The notes: generated from the letters alone by a model not told the origin. Positions 1 through 6,522 are shown, counted from the first letter of the stretch. The stretch is DNA of 6,571 bases from Lysobacterales bacterium (GCA_026196445.1 JAPHTE010000272.1:1-6571); one strand, 5' to 3'. Numbers and translations: made by a program.

Positions 1-39
1 ATGCAGAATCTCGACCGTTTATTCCTGCGTGGGAGGTAG
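1..39 (+). CDS. mutL: 3' end of mutL, DNA mismatch repair protein MutL (partial)
   Basis: Frame 1 reads MQNLDRLFLRGR followed by a TAG stop at 37-39. An LDxLFLRG-type ending is what I recall as the typical extreme C-terminus of gammaproteobacterial MutL, and mutL is the gene normally found immediately before miaA. The ATG at position 1 is therefore most likely an internal methionine codon of a gene running in from the left, not a start. The gap to miaA is 34 bp, consistent with co-transcription. Only 12 codons are visible, so the call rests on this short motif plus synteny. Confidence 0.72.
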   Translation: MQNLDRLFLRGR

Positions 40-73
40 CCTGTATATTGCACCAGTCACAACAGGCTAAGCT

Positions 74-1018
74 ATGAGCTTCGAATCACAGCCTTCTGCA
101 ATTTTCCTGATGGGGCCAACTGCTGCCGGGAAAACCGGCCTGGCGGTGGCGTTATGCGAGCGCTATCCGCTGGAGATCATCAGCGTGGATTCCGCATTGG
201 TTTACCGCGGGCTGGATATCGGTACAGCGAAACCGGACGCGGAAACTTTGCATAAGGCGCCACACCGCCTGATCGACATCCGGGATGCCGCCGAGAGCTA
301 CTCGGCGGCCGAGTTCCGCGAGGACGCCTTGCGTGAAATGGCGGATATCACTGCTGGTGGCAAGGTGCCGTTGCTGGTTGGCGGAACGATGTTGTATTTT
401 CGGGCACTGGAGCACGGCCTGTCAGAACTGCCATCGGCCGACCCCGCAGTGCGGCAACAGCTGGAACTGATGGCCGCCGAAATTGGCTGGCCGGCCATGC
501 ACGACATCCTGCGGCACAAGGATCCCGCAGCCGCGGCACGCATCCACCCCAATGATCCACAACGCATCCAGCGGGCCCTGGAGGTGATCGAGGTCAGCGG
601 CCGGCCGCTGAGCGAATTACACGACGAGGACGCCGGCCAGCCACTGGATTACCGCCTGTGCAAGATCGTCATTTCACCCGAACCGCGCAGTGTCCTGCAC
701 CAGCGTATCGAACAGCGCTTCGACCAGATGATTGCCGAAGGCTTTGTCGGGGAACTGAAAACCCTGTTTGCCCGGCCTGACCTGCATGCCGATTTGCCGT
801 CCATGCGGGCAGTGGGTTACCGCCAGGGCTGGGGTTGGCTGGAGGGCCATTACGACTCTGTACAAATGCGTGAAAAGGCCATCGCTGCAACCCGGCAACT
901 GGCCAAGCGGCAACTCACGTGGTTAAGGCGTGAAACCACTGCACTATGGTATGATTTGCAGACGGATGACGTGTTTGAGGAAGTTGTTCAGAAAGTGGGG
1001 TTTTTCCTTGAAGAATAG
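74..1018 (+). CDS. miaA: tRNA dimethylallyltransferase MiaA
   Basis: MiaA transfers the dimethylallyl group of DMAPP to N6 of adenosine 37 in tRNAs that read codons starting with U, the first step towards ms2i6A, in the cytoplasm. The 314-residue protein is close to the usual length (about 316 in E. coli). Seen in the sequence: P-loop GPTAAGKT at residues 14-21; the substrate-binding stretch from D39 (DSALVYRGLDIGTAKP, 39-54); LVGGTMLY at 101-108; SMRAVGYRQ at 243-251; and the basic TRQLAKRQLTWLR segment at 273-285 used in tRNA contact. The ATG at 74 places the P-loop at the expected distance from the N-terminus; its Shine-Dalgarno is weak (AGG at 64-66). It lies 34 bp after mutL and 66 bp before hfq, the standard order. 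Nothing is truncated or out of place. Confidence 0.97.
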   Translation: MSFESQPSAIFLMGPTAAGKTGLAVALCERYPLEIISVDSALVYRGLDIGTAKPDAETLHKAPHRLIDIRDAAESYSAAEFREDALREMADITAGGKVPLLVGGTMLYFRALEHGLSELPSADPAVRQQLELMAAEIGWPAMHDILRHKDPAAAARIHPNDPQRIQRALEVIEVSGRPLSELHDEDAGQPLDYRLCKIVISPEPRSVLHQRIEQRFDQMIAEGFVGELKTLFARPDLHADLPSMRAVGYRQGWGWLEGHYDSVQMREKAIAATRQLAKRQLTWLRRETTALWYDLQTDDVFEEVVQKVGFFLEE

Positions 1019-1072
1019 AGCTTCCACACCCATCTGATAAGTGCCGCTACCAGTCGGACATATAATAATTCT

Positions 1073-1078
1073 AGGAGG
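1073..1078 (+). promoter_or_regulatory. strong Shine-Dalgarno of hfq
   Basis: AGGAGG lies 6 nt before the hfq ATG, a near-perfect anti-16S match and the strongest ribosome binding site in the window. It follows an AT-rich stretch (1060-1070) in the 66-bp miaA-hfq gap. The strength fits the high abundance of Hfq and fixes the start codon at 1085. Confidence 0.9.
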
Positions 1079-1084
1079 AACAAC

Positions 1085-1315
1085 ATGTCCAAGGGTCAAT
1101 CTTTACAAGAACCTTTCTTGAACGCTTTGCGCCGCGAACGTGTGCCCGTCGCCATTTACCTGGTGAACGGCATCAAGTTGCAGGGCCAGGTCGAATCTTT
1201 CGACCAGTTCGTGGTATTGCTGAAGAATTCTGTTAGCCAAATGATATACAAGCATGCGATTTCAACTGTTGTACCTGCCAGGAACGTCAGCGTCTATGAC
1301 GAGGATGAAGCTTAA
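1085..1315 (+). CDS. hfq: RNA chaperone Hfq (short-tailed)
   Basis: Hfq is the hexameric Sm-like RNA chaperone that pairs small RNAs with mRNAs. The 76-residue protein matches the enterobacterial Hfq core almost residue for residue. Sm1 covers roughly residues 15-46 and Sm2 is YKHAISTVVP at 55-64. Known RNA-binding positions are present: proximal face Q8, Q41, K56, H57; distal face Y25, I30, K31; rim R16, R17, R19. Residue 9 is E where E. coli has D. The C-terminal tail is very short: after the Sm core only about ten residues remain, ending in the acidic tip DEDEA, against a tail of about 35 residues in E. coli (102 aa in all). The gene sits between miaA and hflX as expected; hflX starts 23 bp later. 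In E. coli it is transcribed from promoters in and near miaA; I cannot define one here. Confidence 0.98.
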   Translation: MSKGQSLQEPFLNALRRERVPVAIYLVNGIKLQGQVESFDQFVVLLKNSVSQMIYKHAISTVVPARNVSVYDEDEA

Positions 1316-1338
1316 GCGTTTTATAACAGGCCTGGTTT

Positions 1339-2661
1339 TTGTTTGAACGGGCCGAGCGCGGTGACCGCGCAGTAATTTTGCATCCGGTATTTGCCGGCAC
1401 GGGACCCGAACTCCTGGACGAGTTCCAGGAGTTGTGCGTTTCCGCCGGTGTTGATATTGCGACCGTGATAACCGCACCGCGCGATCGTCCAGACGCGCGG
1501 TTTTTCGTGGGTAGTGGAAAAATCGACGAGGTGGCGGAAGAGGTCACGGCAACTGGTGCGGACCTGGTAGTGGTCAGCCGGCCGTTGTCGGCGATACAGG
1601 AACGCAATATCGAAAAATGCTGCCAGTGCCGGGTGCTGGACCGCACCACGCTGATCCTGGACATCTTCGCGCAACGCGCACGTTCACACGAAGGCAAACT
1701 GCAGGTTGAACTCGCCCAGCTACGACACCTCTCCACCCGCCTGGTCCGGGGCTGGACCCACCTGGAACGCCAGAAAGGCGGTATCGGCCTGCGCGGGCCG
1801 GGTGAAACACAGCTGGAAACCGACCGCCGCCTGATCGGTCAGCGTATCGGCTACCTGAAATCACGGCTCGACAAGGTTCGTGCCCAGCGCGCCCAGAGCC
1901 GCCGCCGGCGGGAGCGCGCGCACGTGTTCACGGTCGCCCTGGTGGGTTACACCAACGCCGGTAAATCCACACTGTTCAACGCCCTGACCGACTCGAACGT
2001 CGGTACCCAGGACATGCAGTTTGCGACCCTGGACCCGACGGTGAGACAACTGCCGAACGTACCCACCGGCAATGTCTTGCTGGTGGATACCGTGGGGTTT
2101 GTCAGTGACCTGCCTCACGAACTTGTGGCCGCTTTCCATGCCACCCTGCAGGAGACCAGGGAGGCCGACCTGTTGCTGCACGTCATCGATGCAGCCGATC
2201 CGTTTCACGCGCAACGCGAACACGAGGTCGAGGATGTGCTGCAAAGTGTCGACGCCAGTAATATCCCGATCGTGCGGGTTTTCAACAAAATAGACCTGGT
2301 TGACCGCCCGGTATCATCACGCAGCGACGCCGCTGGATTGGTTACCCGGATCGACGTTTCTGCATTGAACGGGCATGGCCTGGATGAATTGAAAGACATC
2401 ATTGCGTTGCGCTTGAAAGGTGAGCGCATCCGCACCTGGGTCAGCCTCGGCAGCCGCCACGCCAGGCTACGCTCGCAGTTGTTCGACCTCGGCGCGGTCG
2501 AGGAAGAGCAGGTTACCGACGAAGGCTTGTGGCTGTTGCACATCGACCTGTCACAACAGGATGCGGAGCAACTTGGCCGCCTGCCCGGTGCGGAAGGCCT
2601 GCTGGTGCGTGACGAGATACTCGGGGCGACGGATCGTGCAACCCGGCGGGTTGAGTCTTAG
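1339..2661 (+). CDS. hflX: GTPase HflX, ribosome-associated
   Basis: HflX is a GTPase of the Obg-HflX superfamily that binds the 50S subunit and splits stalled or heat-damaged ribosomes. Domains of the 440-residue protein: N-terminal nucleotide-binding-like domain (about 1-110), helical linker with the hallmark GGIGLRGPGETQLETDRR (147-164), then the G domain with G1 GYTNAGKST (203-211), G2 region FATLDPT (228-234), G3 DTVG (250-253), G4 NKID (316-319), G5 SAL (341-343), and a C-terminal domain to about 430. It is slightly longer than E. coli HflX (426). Start choice: TTG at 1339 gives MFERAERG, aligning with E. coli MFDRYDAG. An in-frame TAA at 1324-1326 excludes any start further upstream, and no ATG or GTG lies between. 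A modest Shine-Dalgarno AACAGG (1325-1330) sits 8 nt before it. Likely translated from the same mRNA as hfq. Confidence 0.97.
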   Translation: MFERAERGDRAVILHPVFAGTGPELLDEFQELCVSAGVDIATVITAPRDRPDARFFVGSGKIDEVAEEVTATGADLVVVSRPLSAIQERNIEKCCQCRVLDRTTLILDIFAQRARSHEGKLQVELAQLRHLSTRLVRGWTHLERQKGGIGLRGPGETQLETDRRLIGQRIGYLKSRLDKVRAQRAQSRRRRERAHVFTVALVGYTNAGKSTLFNALTDSNVGTQDMQFATLDPTVRQLPNVPTGNVLLVDTVGFVSDLPHELVAAFHATLQETREADLLLHVIDAADPFHAQREHEVEDVLQSVDASNIPIVRVFNKIDLVDRPVSSRSDAAGLVTRIDVSALNGHGLDELKDIIALRLKGERIRTWVSLGSRHARLRSQLFDLGAVEEEQVTDEGLWLLHIDLSQQDAEQLGRLPGAEGLLVRDEILGATDRATRRVES

Positions 2662-2832
2662 CCCAAACTTTGCGGCAGCCGCACCTGTTCCGCGTCATCA
2701 TCCGGTGCACTGGTGTTATGTTCGAGATAGAATATACAGACACAAACCCTGCCGACGGATTGAACCTGCCTTGCAGAGACCATATTTATTTTGGAATGAG
2801 ACGCACGAAAGCGTCCGCTACTGGAGAATTTA
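2662..2832 (+). promoter_or_regulatory. hflX-hflK intergenic leader, possible internal promoter
   Basis: This 171-bp non-coding gap is the longest inside the gene block and precedes hflKC. Near its left end a short inverted repeat, TGCGG-CAG-CCGCA (2671-2683), could form a 5-bp hairpin, but no T-run follows, so it is not a convincing terminator. Candidate promoter pieces are weak: TAGAAT at 2728-2733 (5 of 6 to the -10 consensus) has no good -35, and TTGAAC at 2760-2765 has only an imperfect -10 (TATTTA, 2783-2788) at 17 bp. The gap size suggests separate control of hflKC, but no promoter can be assigned from sequence alone. Confidence 0.3.
2800..2815 (+). promoter_or_regulatory. small hairpin just upstream of the hflK ribosome binding site
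   Basis: GACGC (2800-2804) and GCGTC (2811-2815) form a perfect 5-bp stem with loop ACGAAA. It ends 7 nt before the hflK Shine-Dalgarno GGAGA (2823-2827). It could modulate translation initiation or mRNA stability of hflK; with 5 bp it could also be chance. No U-tract follows, so it is not a terminator. Confidence 0.3.
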
Positions 2833-3966
2833 ATGCCCTGGAAAGAACCTGGTAAGGGAGATAAGGACCCCTGGAAGTCGAATGGTCAACAACCACCCGA
2901 CCTCGAGGAAATATTCAGCAATGTGAGCAGACGGTTGCAATCCCTGTTTGGCGGGGGCGGCAGGCAGAGCGGGGACAGCGGTGGCGAAGGCCGCAAAGGG
3001 AGCGGGGGCGCATTCTCACTGATCGTGCTGCTGGCCATTCTCTGGGTGGCTTTTGACTCTGTCCACATTATCGACGAAGCCGAGCAGGGCGTGGTGCTGC
3101 GGTTTGGCAAGTATGTGCGCACGCTGAATCCCGGTATCAACATGACGCTGCCGAGACCCTTCGAGGTATTGAAAAAGGTCAACATCAGCAATGTCCGGGA
3201 CGTCGAAGACCGCGGCCACATGCTGACCGAGGACGAGAACCTGGTGGAGTTCATCTACAAGGTCCAGTACCGCATCAACAATGCCCAGCATTTCCTGTTC
3301 AAGGTGCGTGACCCCGAAATCACCCTGCGCCAGGCCGCCGAGAGCGCACTGCGCGAATCGGTCGGCACCAACAAGCTGGACGCCATCCTTGAGGGTAATG
3401 CGAGGACCAAGGTCAGGATCGAGACACAGAGGGTTCTGCAGGAGACCCTTGATCTATACGAGGCCGGTTTGCAGGTTACCGAGTTCAACCTGGTGGACGT
3501 CAATGTACCCATGCAGGTCCGCGAGGCCTATTCGGACGTCATCCGTGCCCGGGAAGACCGCGAGCGCTTCATCGAGGAAGCCCGGGTGCACGCCAACAGC
3601 GTGATCCCGGACGCGCGCGGTAAAGCCGCGCGAATTGAACAGGAGGCCTCCGGCTACAAGGCATCGACCATAGCGCTGGCCGAAGGTGAGGCATCGCGCT
3701 TCTCACAGGTGCTGACCGAATACAAGCAGGCGCCGGAAGTTACCCGTAAACGCCTGTACCTGGAAACCATGGAAAACGTCATGGCCAATAACCGCAAGGT
3801 ATTCCTCGATGTGGATTCCAGTGGCAACATTCTTTACCTGCCACTCGATGGCTCAGGCGCCGACGTGCCGCTGATACCGCCGGCGAAATCGCCCGTTGGC
3901 ACCAATAGCGATGGCCAGGACCGCACCGCAGACAAGCGCGCCAGCGGCCGGGAGGCAAGACGATGA
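2833..3966 (+). CDS. hflK: HflK, SPFH-domain subunit of the HflKC complex modulating FtsH
   Basis: HflK assembles with HflC into a large inner-membrane complex that encloses and modulates the ATP-dependent protease FtsH. The 377-residue protein shows the family layout: a cytoplasmic N-terminus MPWKEPGKGDKDPW similar to E. coli HflK, the PPDLEEIF motif (21-28), a glycine-rich linker (about 40-59), one transmembrane segment (about 60-75, FSLIVLLAILWVAF), then the SPFH/band-7 domain (about 78-260) starting HIIDEAEQGVVLRFGKY, a helical region rich in A, E and R (about 235-300), and the conserved EYKQAPEVTRKRLYLETME (296-314). A polar, probably disordered tail follows from about 340. The ATG at 2833 has GGAGA 5 nt upstream and gives the conserved N-terminus. 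It is shorter than E. coli HflK (about 419), mainly in the N-terminal linker and tail. Its stop overlaps the hflC start. Confidence 0.96.
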   Translation: MPWKEPGKGDKDPWKSNGQQPPDLEEIFSNVSRRLQSLFGGGGRQSGDSGGEGRKGSGGAFSLIVLLAILWVAFDSVHIIDEAEQGVVLRFGKYVRTLNPGINMTLPRPFEVLKKVNISNVRDVEDRGHMLTEDENLVEFIYKVQYRINNAQHFLFKVRDPEITLRQAAESALRESVGTNKLDAILEGNARTKVRIETQRVLQETLDLYEAGLQVTEFNLVDVNVPMQVREAYSDVIRAREDRERFIEEARVHANSVIPDARGKAARIEQEASGYKASTIALAEGEASRFSQVLTEYKQAPEVTRKRLYLETMENVMANNRKVFLDVDSSGNILYLPLDGSGADVPLIPPAKSPVGTNSDGQDRTADKRASGREARR

Positions 3967-4823
3967 AAAAGCCCATTTTAGCCATATTGATCATTCTTCT
4001 CGGCGTGCTGGGCGCGGCCGGTATCTTCACGGTCACCGAGACCGAGTACGCGATCCGCTTCCAGTTGGGCCGCATCGTCAAGGTTGACTACCAGCCGGGC
4101 CTGCACATCAAGTGGCCGTTTGTGAATAACATCCGCAAATTTGACAAGCGTATCCTGACCCTGGATACGTCCCCGGAGCTGATGCTGACCTCCGAGCAGA
4201 AGTACGTGAACGTGGATTCATTCGTCAAGTGGCGCATAAAAAACGTCGCGCGTTTCTACACTTCCACGCAAGGAAACGAGGCCATCGCCCTGAACCGTTT
4301 GCACGGTATCGTCTCGGATCGTATCCGTAACCAGATCGCTGCCCGCACCCTGGCCGAGGTCGTGTCCGAGCAGCGCGTGACCACCATGCGGGCCGTTGCA
4401 GAGGCGGCCAATGTGGCGGCCGAGGAATTCGGTATCGAGGTCGTTGATGTGCGGATCAAGAGCATTGAATTGCCCGATGACGTGCGAGAATCGGTGTTCC
4501 GCCGCATGGCTGCCGACCGCCAAAAGGCGGCCAACCTGTATCGTTTCGAAGGCCGTGAGGCCGCCGAACGGATTCGGTCCGATGCTGACCGGCAGGCCCA
4601 GGTGATCCTGGCCGAAGCACAACGCGATGGCCAGAAGGTGCGTGGTGAAGGTGATGCCATCGCAACCGCAACCTACGCTGATGCCTATGGCCAGGACGAA
4701 GAGTTCTACCAGTTCTACCGCAGCCTGGAGGCCTATCGTGCCGCATTTGCCAGCCAGCGGGACACACTGGTGATTGATCCCGGTTCGGAGTTTTTCGACT
4801 ACTTCGGCCAGGATGGACGTTAG
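3963..4823 (+). CDS. hflC: HflC, SPFH-domain subunit of the HflKC complex modulating FtsH
   Basis: HflC is the partner of HflK in the inner-membrane complex around FtsH. The 286-residue protein has an N-terminal signal-anchor (about 4-22, ILAILIILLGVLGAAGIF), an SPFH domain beginning TETEYAIRFQLGRIV, the SFVKWRI motif (86-92), the family-typical GIEVVDVRIKSIELP (157-171), a helical EA-rich region (about 185-240) with RGEGDAIA (227-234), and the C-terminal FYQFYRSLEAYRAAF (248-262). The ATG overlaps the hflK stop as ATGA, with GGAGG at 3951-3955 seven nt upstream: translational coupling for equal subunit amounts is likely. E. coli HflC (334 aa) has an insertion of nearly 50 residues before the GIEVVDVRI stretch that is absent here. 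This compact form is not a deletion defect, since the alignment is continuous on both sides. Confidence 0.96.
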   Translation: MKKPILAILIILLGVLGAAGIFTVTETEYAIRFQLGRIVKVDYQPGLHIKWPFVNNIRKFDKRILTLDTSPELMLTSEQKYVNVDSFVKWRIKNVARFYTSTQGNEAIALNRLHGIVSDRIRNQIAARTLAEVVSEQRVTTMRAVAEAANVAAEEFGIEVVDVRIKSIELPDDVRESVFRRMAADRQKAANLYRFEGREAAERIRSDADRQAQVILAEAQRDGQKVRGEGDAIATATYADAYGQDEEFYQFYRSLEAYRAAFASQRDTLVIDPGSEFFDYFGQDGR

Positions 4824-4832
4824 CCTGATTTC

Positions 4833-4856
4833 GTGCCGCAGTGATGACTGCGGCAC
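4833..4856 (+). other. perfect 10-bp inverted repeat (hairpin) after hflC
   Basis: GTGCCGCAGT (4833-4842) and ACTGCGGCAC (4847-4856) are exact reverse complements separated by the 4-nt loop GATG. It starts 9 nt after the hflC stop. A 10-bp GC-rich stem of this kind is typical of a 3' hairpin, but no T-run follows on the + strand (CCGGCTCAGCC) or on the - strand, so it is not a canonical intrinsic terminator. It may stabilise the 3' end of the hflKC message or act as a weak or factor-assisted terminator before the DUF2065-purA pair. Confidence 0.6.
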
Positions 4857-4934
4857 CCGGCTCAGCCTTGTATCCTGCCAGGCAAATCCTGCATCAACTG
4901 GTGCCATGTTCAGGCTAACCACAGGCGAAAAGCC

Positions 4935-5120
4935 ATGCTTGATGATTTGCTGACGGCGCTGGCCCTGGTGTTGATCATCGAGGGCCTGCTGCCGGGACTC
5001 GCGCCCTCGACCTGGATAAAGGTGATGCGCGATGCAGCTAAACTGGGTACACAGGGTATCCGCACCGTGGGCATCGTCTGTATGCTGAGCGGTGCGTTGC
5101 TGTTGTACATTCTGACGTGA
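4935..5120 (+). CDS. yjeT: DUF2065 family small inner-membrane protein (YjeT-like)
   Basis: This is a 61-residue protein with two predicted membrane segments (about residues 5-22 and 44-60) and a short basic loop between them. The pattern LALVLIIEGLLPGLAPSTW (residues 9-27), followed by an arginine and a glycine before the second helix (R43, G46), matches E. coli YjeT (65 aa), which also lies between hflC and purA. The function of the family is unknown. The ATG at 4935 has only a weak Shine-Dalgarno (AGG at 4923-4925). Identification rests on the sequence pattern, size, topology and conserved position; purA follows after 31 bp, so the two are probably co-transcribed. Confidence 0.87.
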   Translation: MLDDLLTALALVLIIEGLLPGLAPSTWIKVMRDAAKLGTQGIRTVGIVCMLSGALLLYILT

Positions 5121-5151
5121 TCAGAGGTTCCTTAATACCGGGACGGTTGAA

Positions 5152-6444
5152 ATGACCAAGAGTGTTGTTGTTTTGGGCACCCAATGGGGTGATGAAGGCA
5201 AGGGCAAAATCGTTGACCTGCTGAGCAAGGACGTGGACGCCGTCGTGCGTTTCCAGGGCGGGCACAATGCCGGTCATACGCTGGTGGCGGACGGCAAAAA
5301 GACCGTCTTGCACCTGGTACCCTCGGGCATAATGAACGAAGGTGCACAGTGCCTGATCGGTAACGGTGTAGTGGTGTCTCTCGAGGCCTTGAAAAAGGAA
5401 ACCGAGACGCTGGAAGCACTGGGGGTGGACGTGCGCACAAGGCTGGGTATTTCCCCCGCTTGCCCGATTATCATGCCTTACCACGAGTTGCTCGACCACG
5501 CGCGGGAAAAGGCCAAGGGCGCCAAGGCCATCGGCACCACCGGGCGCGGCATCGGCCCCGCTTATGAGGACAAGGTGTCCCGCCGGGGTATCCGTTTCTC
5601 GGACCTGTTCAACCACGCACTATTGACTGAAAAGCTCGAGGAAGCGCTGCATTATCATAATTTCGTGCTGGACAAGTATTTTGGTGTTCAGTGCCTGTCG
5701 TTCGACCGCGTGCTGGACGATGCATTGCAACTCGGTGCCTGTTTCACCGGCATGATGACGGACGTCAGTGGCGAACTGCACCGCTTGCGCACCCAGGGCA
5801 AGCGCATTTTGTACGAGGGCGCCCAGGGTACACTGCTGGACATCGACCATGGCACTTATCCATTCGTGACCTCCTCCAATACCACCATCGGCGCGGTGTG
5901 CACCGGCGCGGGTGTCGGACCGGACGCGATCGACTACGTGCTGGGCATTACCAAGGCCTATACCACGCGGGTCGGTTCGGGGCCTTTCCCGACCGAGTTG
6001 TTCGATGACATCGGCGCCGGTATCGCCGAGCGCGGCGACGAGTTCGGCGCCACCACCGGCAGACCGCGGCGCTGCGGCTGGCTGGACGCGGTGGCTTTAC
6101 GCCGTGCGTCGCACACCAACGGCGTCACCGGGTTCTGTGTGACCAAGCTGGACGTGCTCGACGGGGTCGAGGAAATCAAGGTCGGTATCGCTTACCGCCT
6201 GGGGGGCGAGGTGCTCGACATTCCACCGCAACACCCGGAGGCCTGGGATGAACTGGAGGTCGAATACGAAAGCTTCCCCGGCTGGCAGGAAAGCACCCGT
6301 GGCATTACGAAATACGATGACCTCCCGGCCAACGCCAGGACCTACCTGTCAGCGGTGGAAGCGTTGTGCGGTGCGCCGATCCACATGATCTCCACCGGCC
6401 CGGACCGCAAGGAGATCATCGTCTTACACCACCCGGCCGATTAG
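5152..6444 (+). CDS. purA: adenylosuccinate synthetase PurA
   Basis: PurA joins IMP and aspartate using GTP to give adenylosuccinate, the first committed step from IMP to AMP, in the cytoplasm. The 430-residue protein is of normal length (432 in E. coli) and complete. Seen: the N-terminal glycine-rich loop QWGDEGKGK (11-19) with catalytic D14; NAGHT (39-43) with catalytic H42; the IMP-binding GTTGRGIGPAYEDK (128-141); EGAQGTLLDIDHGTYPFVTSS (222-242); the late TTGRPRRCGWLD (301-312); TKLDVLDG (331-338, base recognition of GTP); and STGPDR (414-419). The ATG at 5152 puts the GDEGKGK loop at the usual place; the ribosome site is modest (GGGACGG at 5140-5146). It follows the DUF2065 gene by 31 bp. 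No terminator is visible before the repeat array that begins 28 bp after the stop. Confidence 0.98.
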   Translation: MTKSVVVLGTQWGDEGKGKIVDLLSKDVDAVVRFQGGHNAGHTLVADGKKTVLHLVPSGIMNEGAQCLIGNGVVVSLEALKKETETLEALGVDVRTRLGISPACPIIMPYHELLDHAREKAKGAKAIGTTGRGIGPAYEDKVSRRGIRFSDLFNHALLTEKLEEALHYHNFVLDKYFGVQCLSFDRVLDDALQLGACFTGMMTDVSGELHRLRTQGKRILYEGAQGTLLDIDHGTYPFVTSSNTTIGAVCTGAGVGPDAIDYVLGITKAYTTRVGSGPFPTELFDDIGAGIAERGDEFGATTGRPRRCGWLDAVALRRASHTNGVTGFCVTKLDVLDGVEEIKVGIAYRLGGEVLDIPPQHPEAWDELEVEYESFPGWQESTRGITKYDDLPANARTYLSAVEALCGAPIHMISTGPDRKEIIVLHHPAD

Positions 6445-6472
6445 CTGATTTGGTGCATCATCCCGGGCTTAG

Positions 6473-6503
6473 GTCGCTACGTGCATCCATGCACTCTCGC
6501 GAC
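6473..6503. repeat. nested hairpin A of the 53-bp unit
   Basis: Outer arms GTCGC and GCGAC pair over 5 bp. Inside, GTGCAT and ATGCAC pair around CC, with asymmetric internal loops TAC and TCTC between the two stems. The second copy occupies 6526-6556 and is identical. Stem structure is read directly from the sequence; whether it forms in DNA or RNA is inference. Confidence 0.7.
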
Positions 6504-6508
6504 ATACA

Positions 6509-6522
6509 GTCCATCCATGGAC
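6509..6522. repeat. hairpin B of the 53-bp unit
   Basis: GTCCAT and ATGGAC form an inverted repeat around CC, the same architecture as the inner stem of hairpin A with one base pair exchanged. Five bases (ATACA) separate it from hairpin A and three (ATC) from the next unit. The second copy begins at 6562 and is cut by the window end. Confidence 0.7.

Noticed and set aside
1061..1066. Perfect TATAAT hexamer upstream of hfq, as a -10 box
   Set aside because: No reasonable -35 lies 16-18 bp upstream (the best match, CTGATA at 1034-1039, is 21 bp away) and no TGn extended -10 is present. A start 6-8 nt downstream would fall on the Shine-Dalgarno itself, leaving no leader.
2671..2683. TGCGG-CAG-CCGCA hairpin as a terminator of hflX
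   Set aside because: Only 5 bp of stem with a 3-nt loop, followed by CCTGTTCC rather than a T-run.
2420..2833. Plus-strand open frame overlapping the hflX end and the hflX-hflK gap
   Set aside because: Two thirds of it is hflX in another frame, the composition is arginine/serine/cysteine-rich as expected for a frame shadow, and no family is recognisable.
4821..4837. Similarity between the bases after the hflC stop (TAGCCTGATTTCGTGC) and after the purA stop (TAGCTGATTTGGTGC)
   Set aside because: The match is short, needs a gap and a mismatch, and does not continue into either the hairpin or the repeat array, so it is probably coincidence.
4218..4922. Long open frame on the minus strand opposite hflC (234 codons)
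   Set aside because: It lies almost wholly antisense to a well-identified gene, shows no recognisable domain, and long antisense frames are common in GC-rich coding DNA.
5038..5616. Open frame on the minus strand opposite yjeT and purA (192 codons)
   Set aside because: It is antisense to clearly identified genes, has no recognisable motif and no convincing ribosome binding site.
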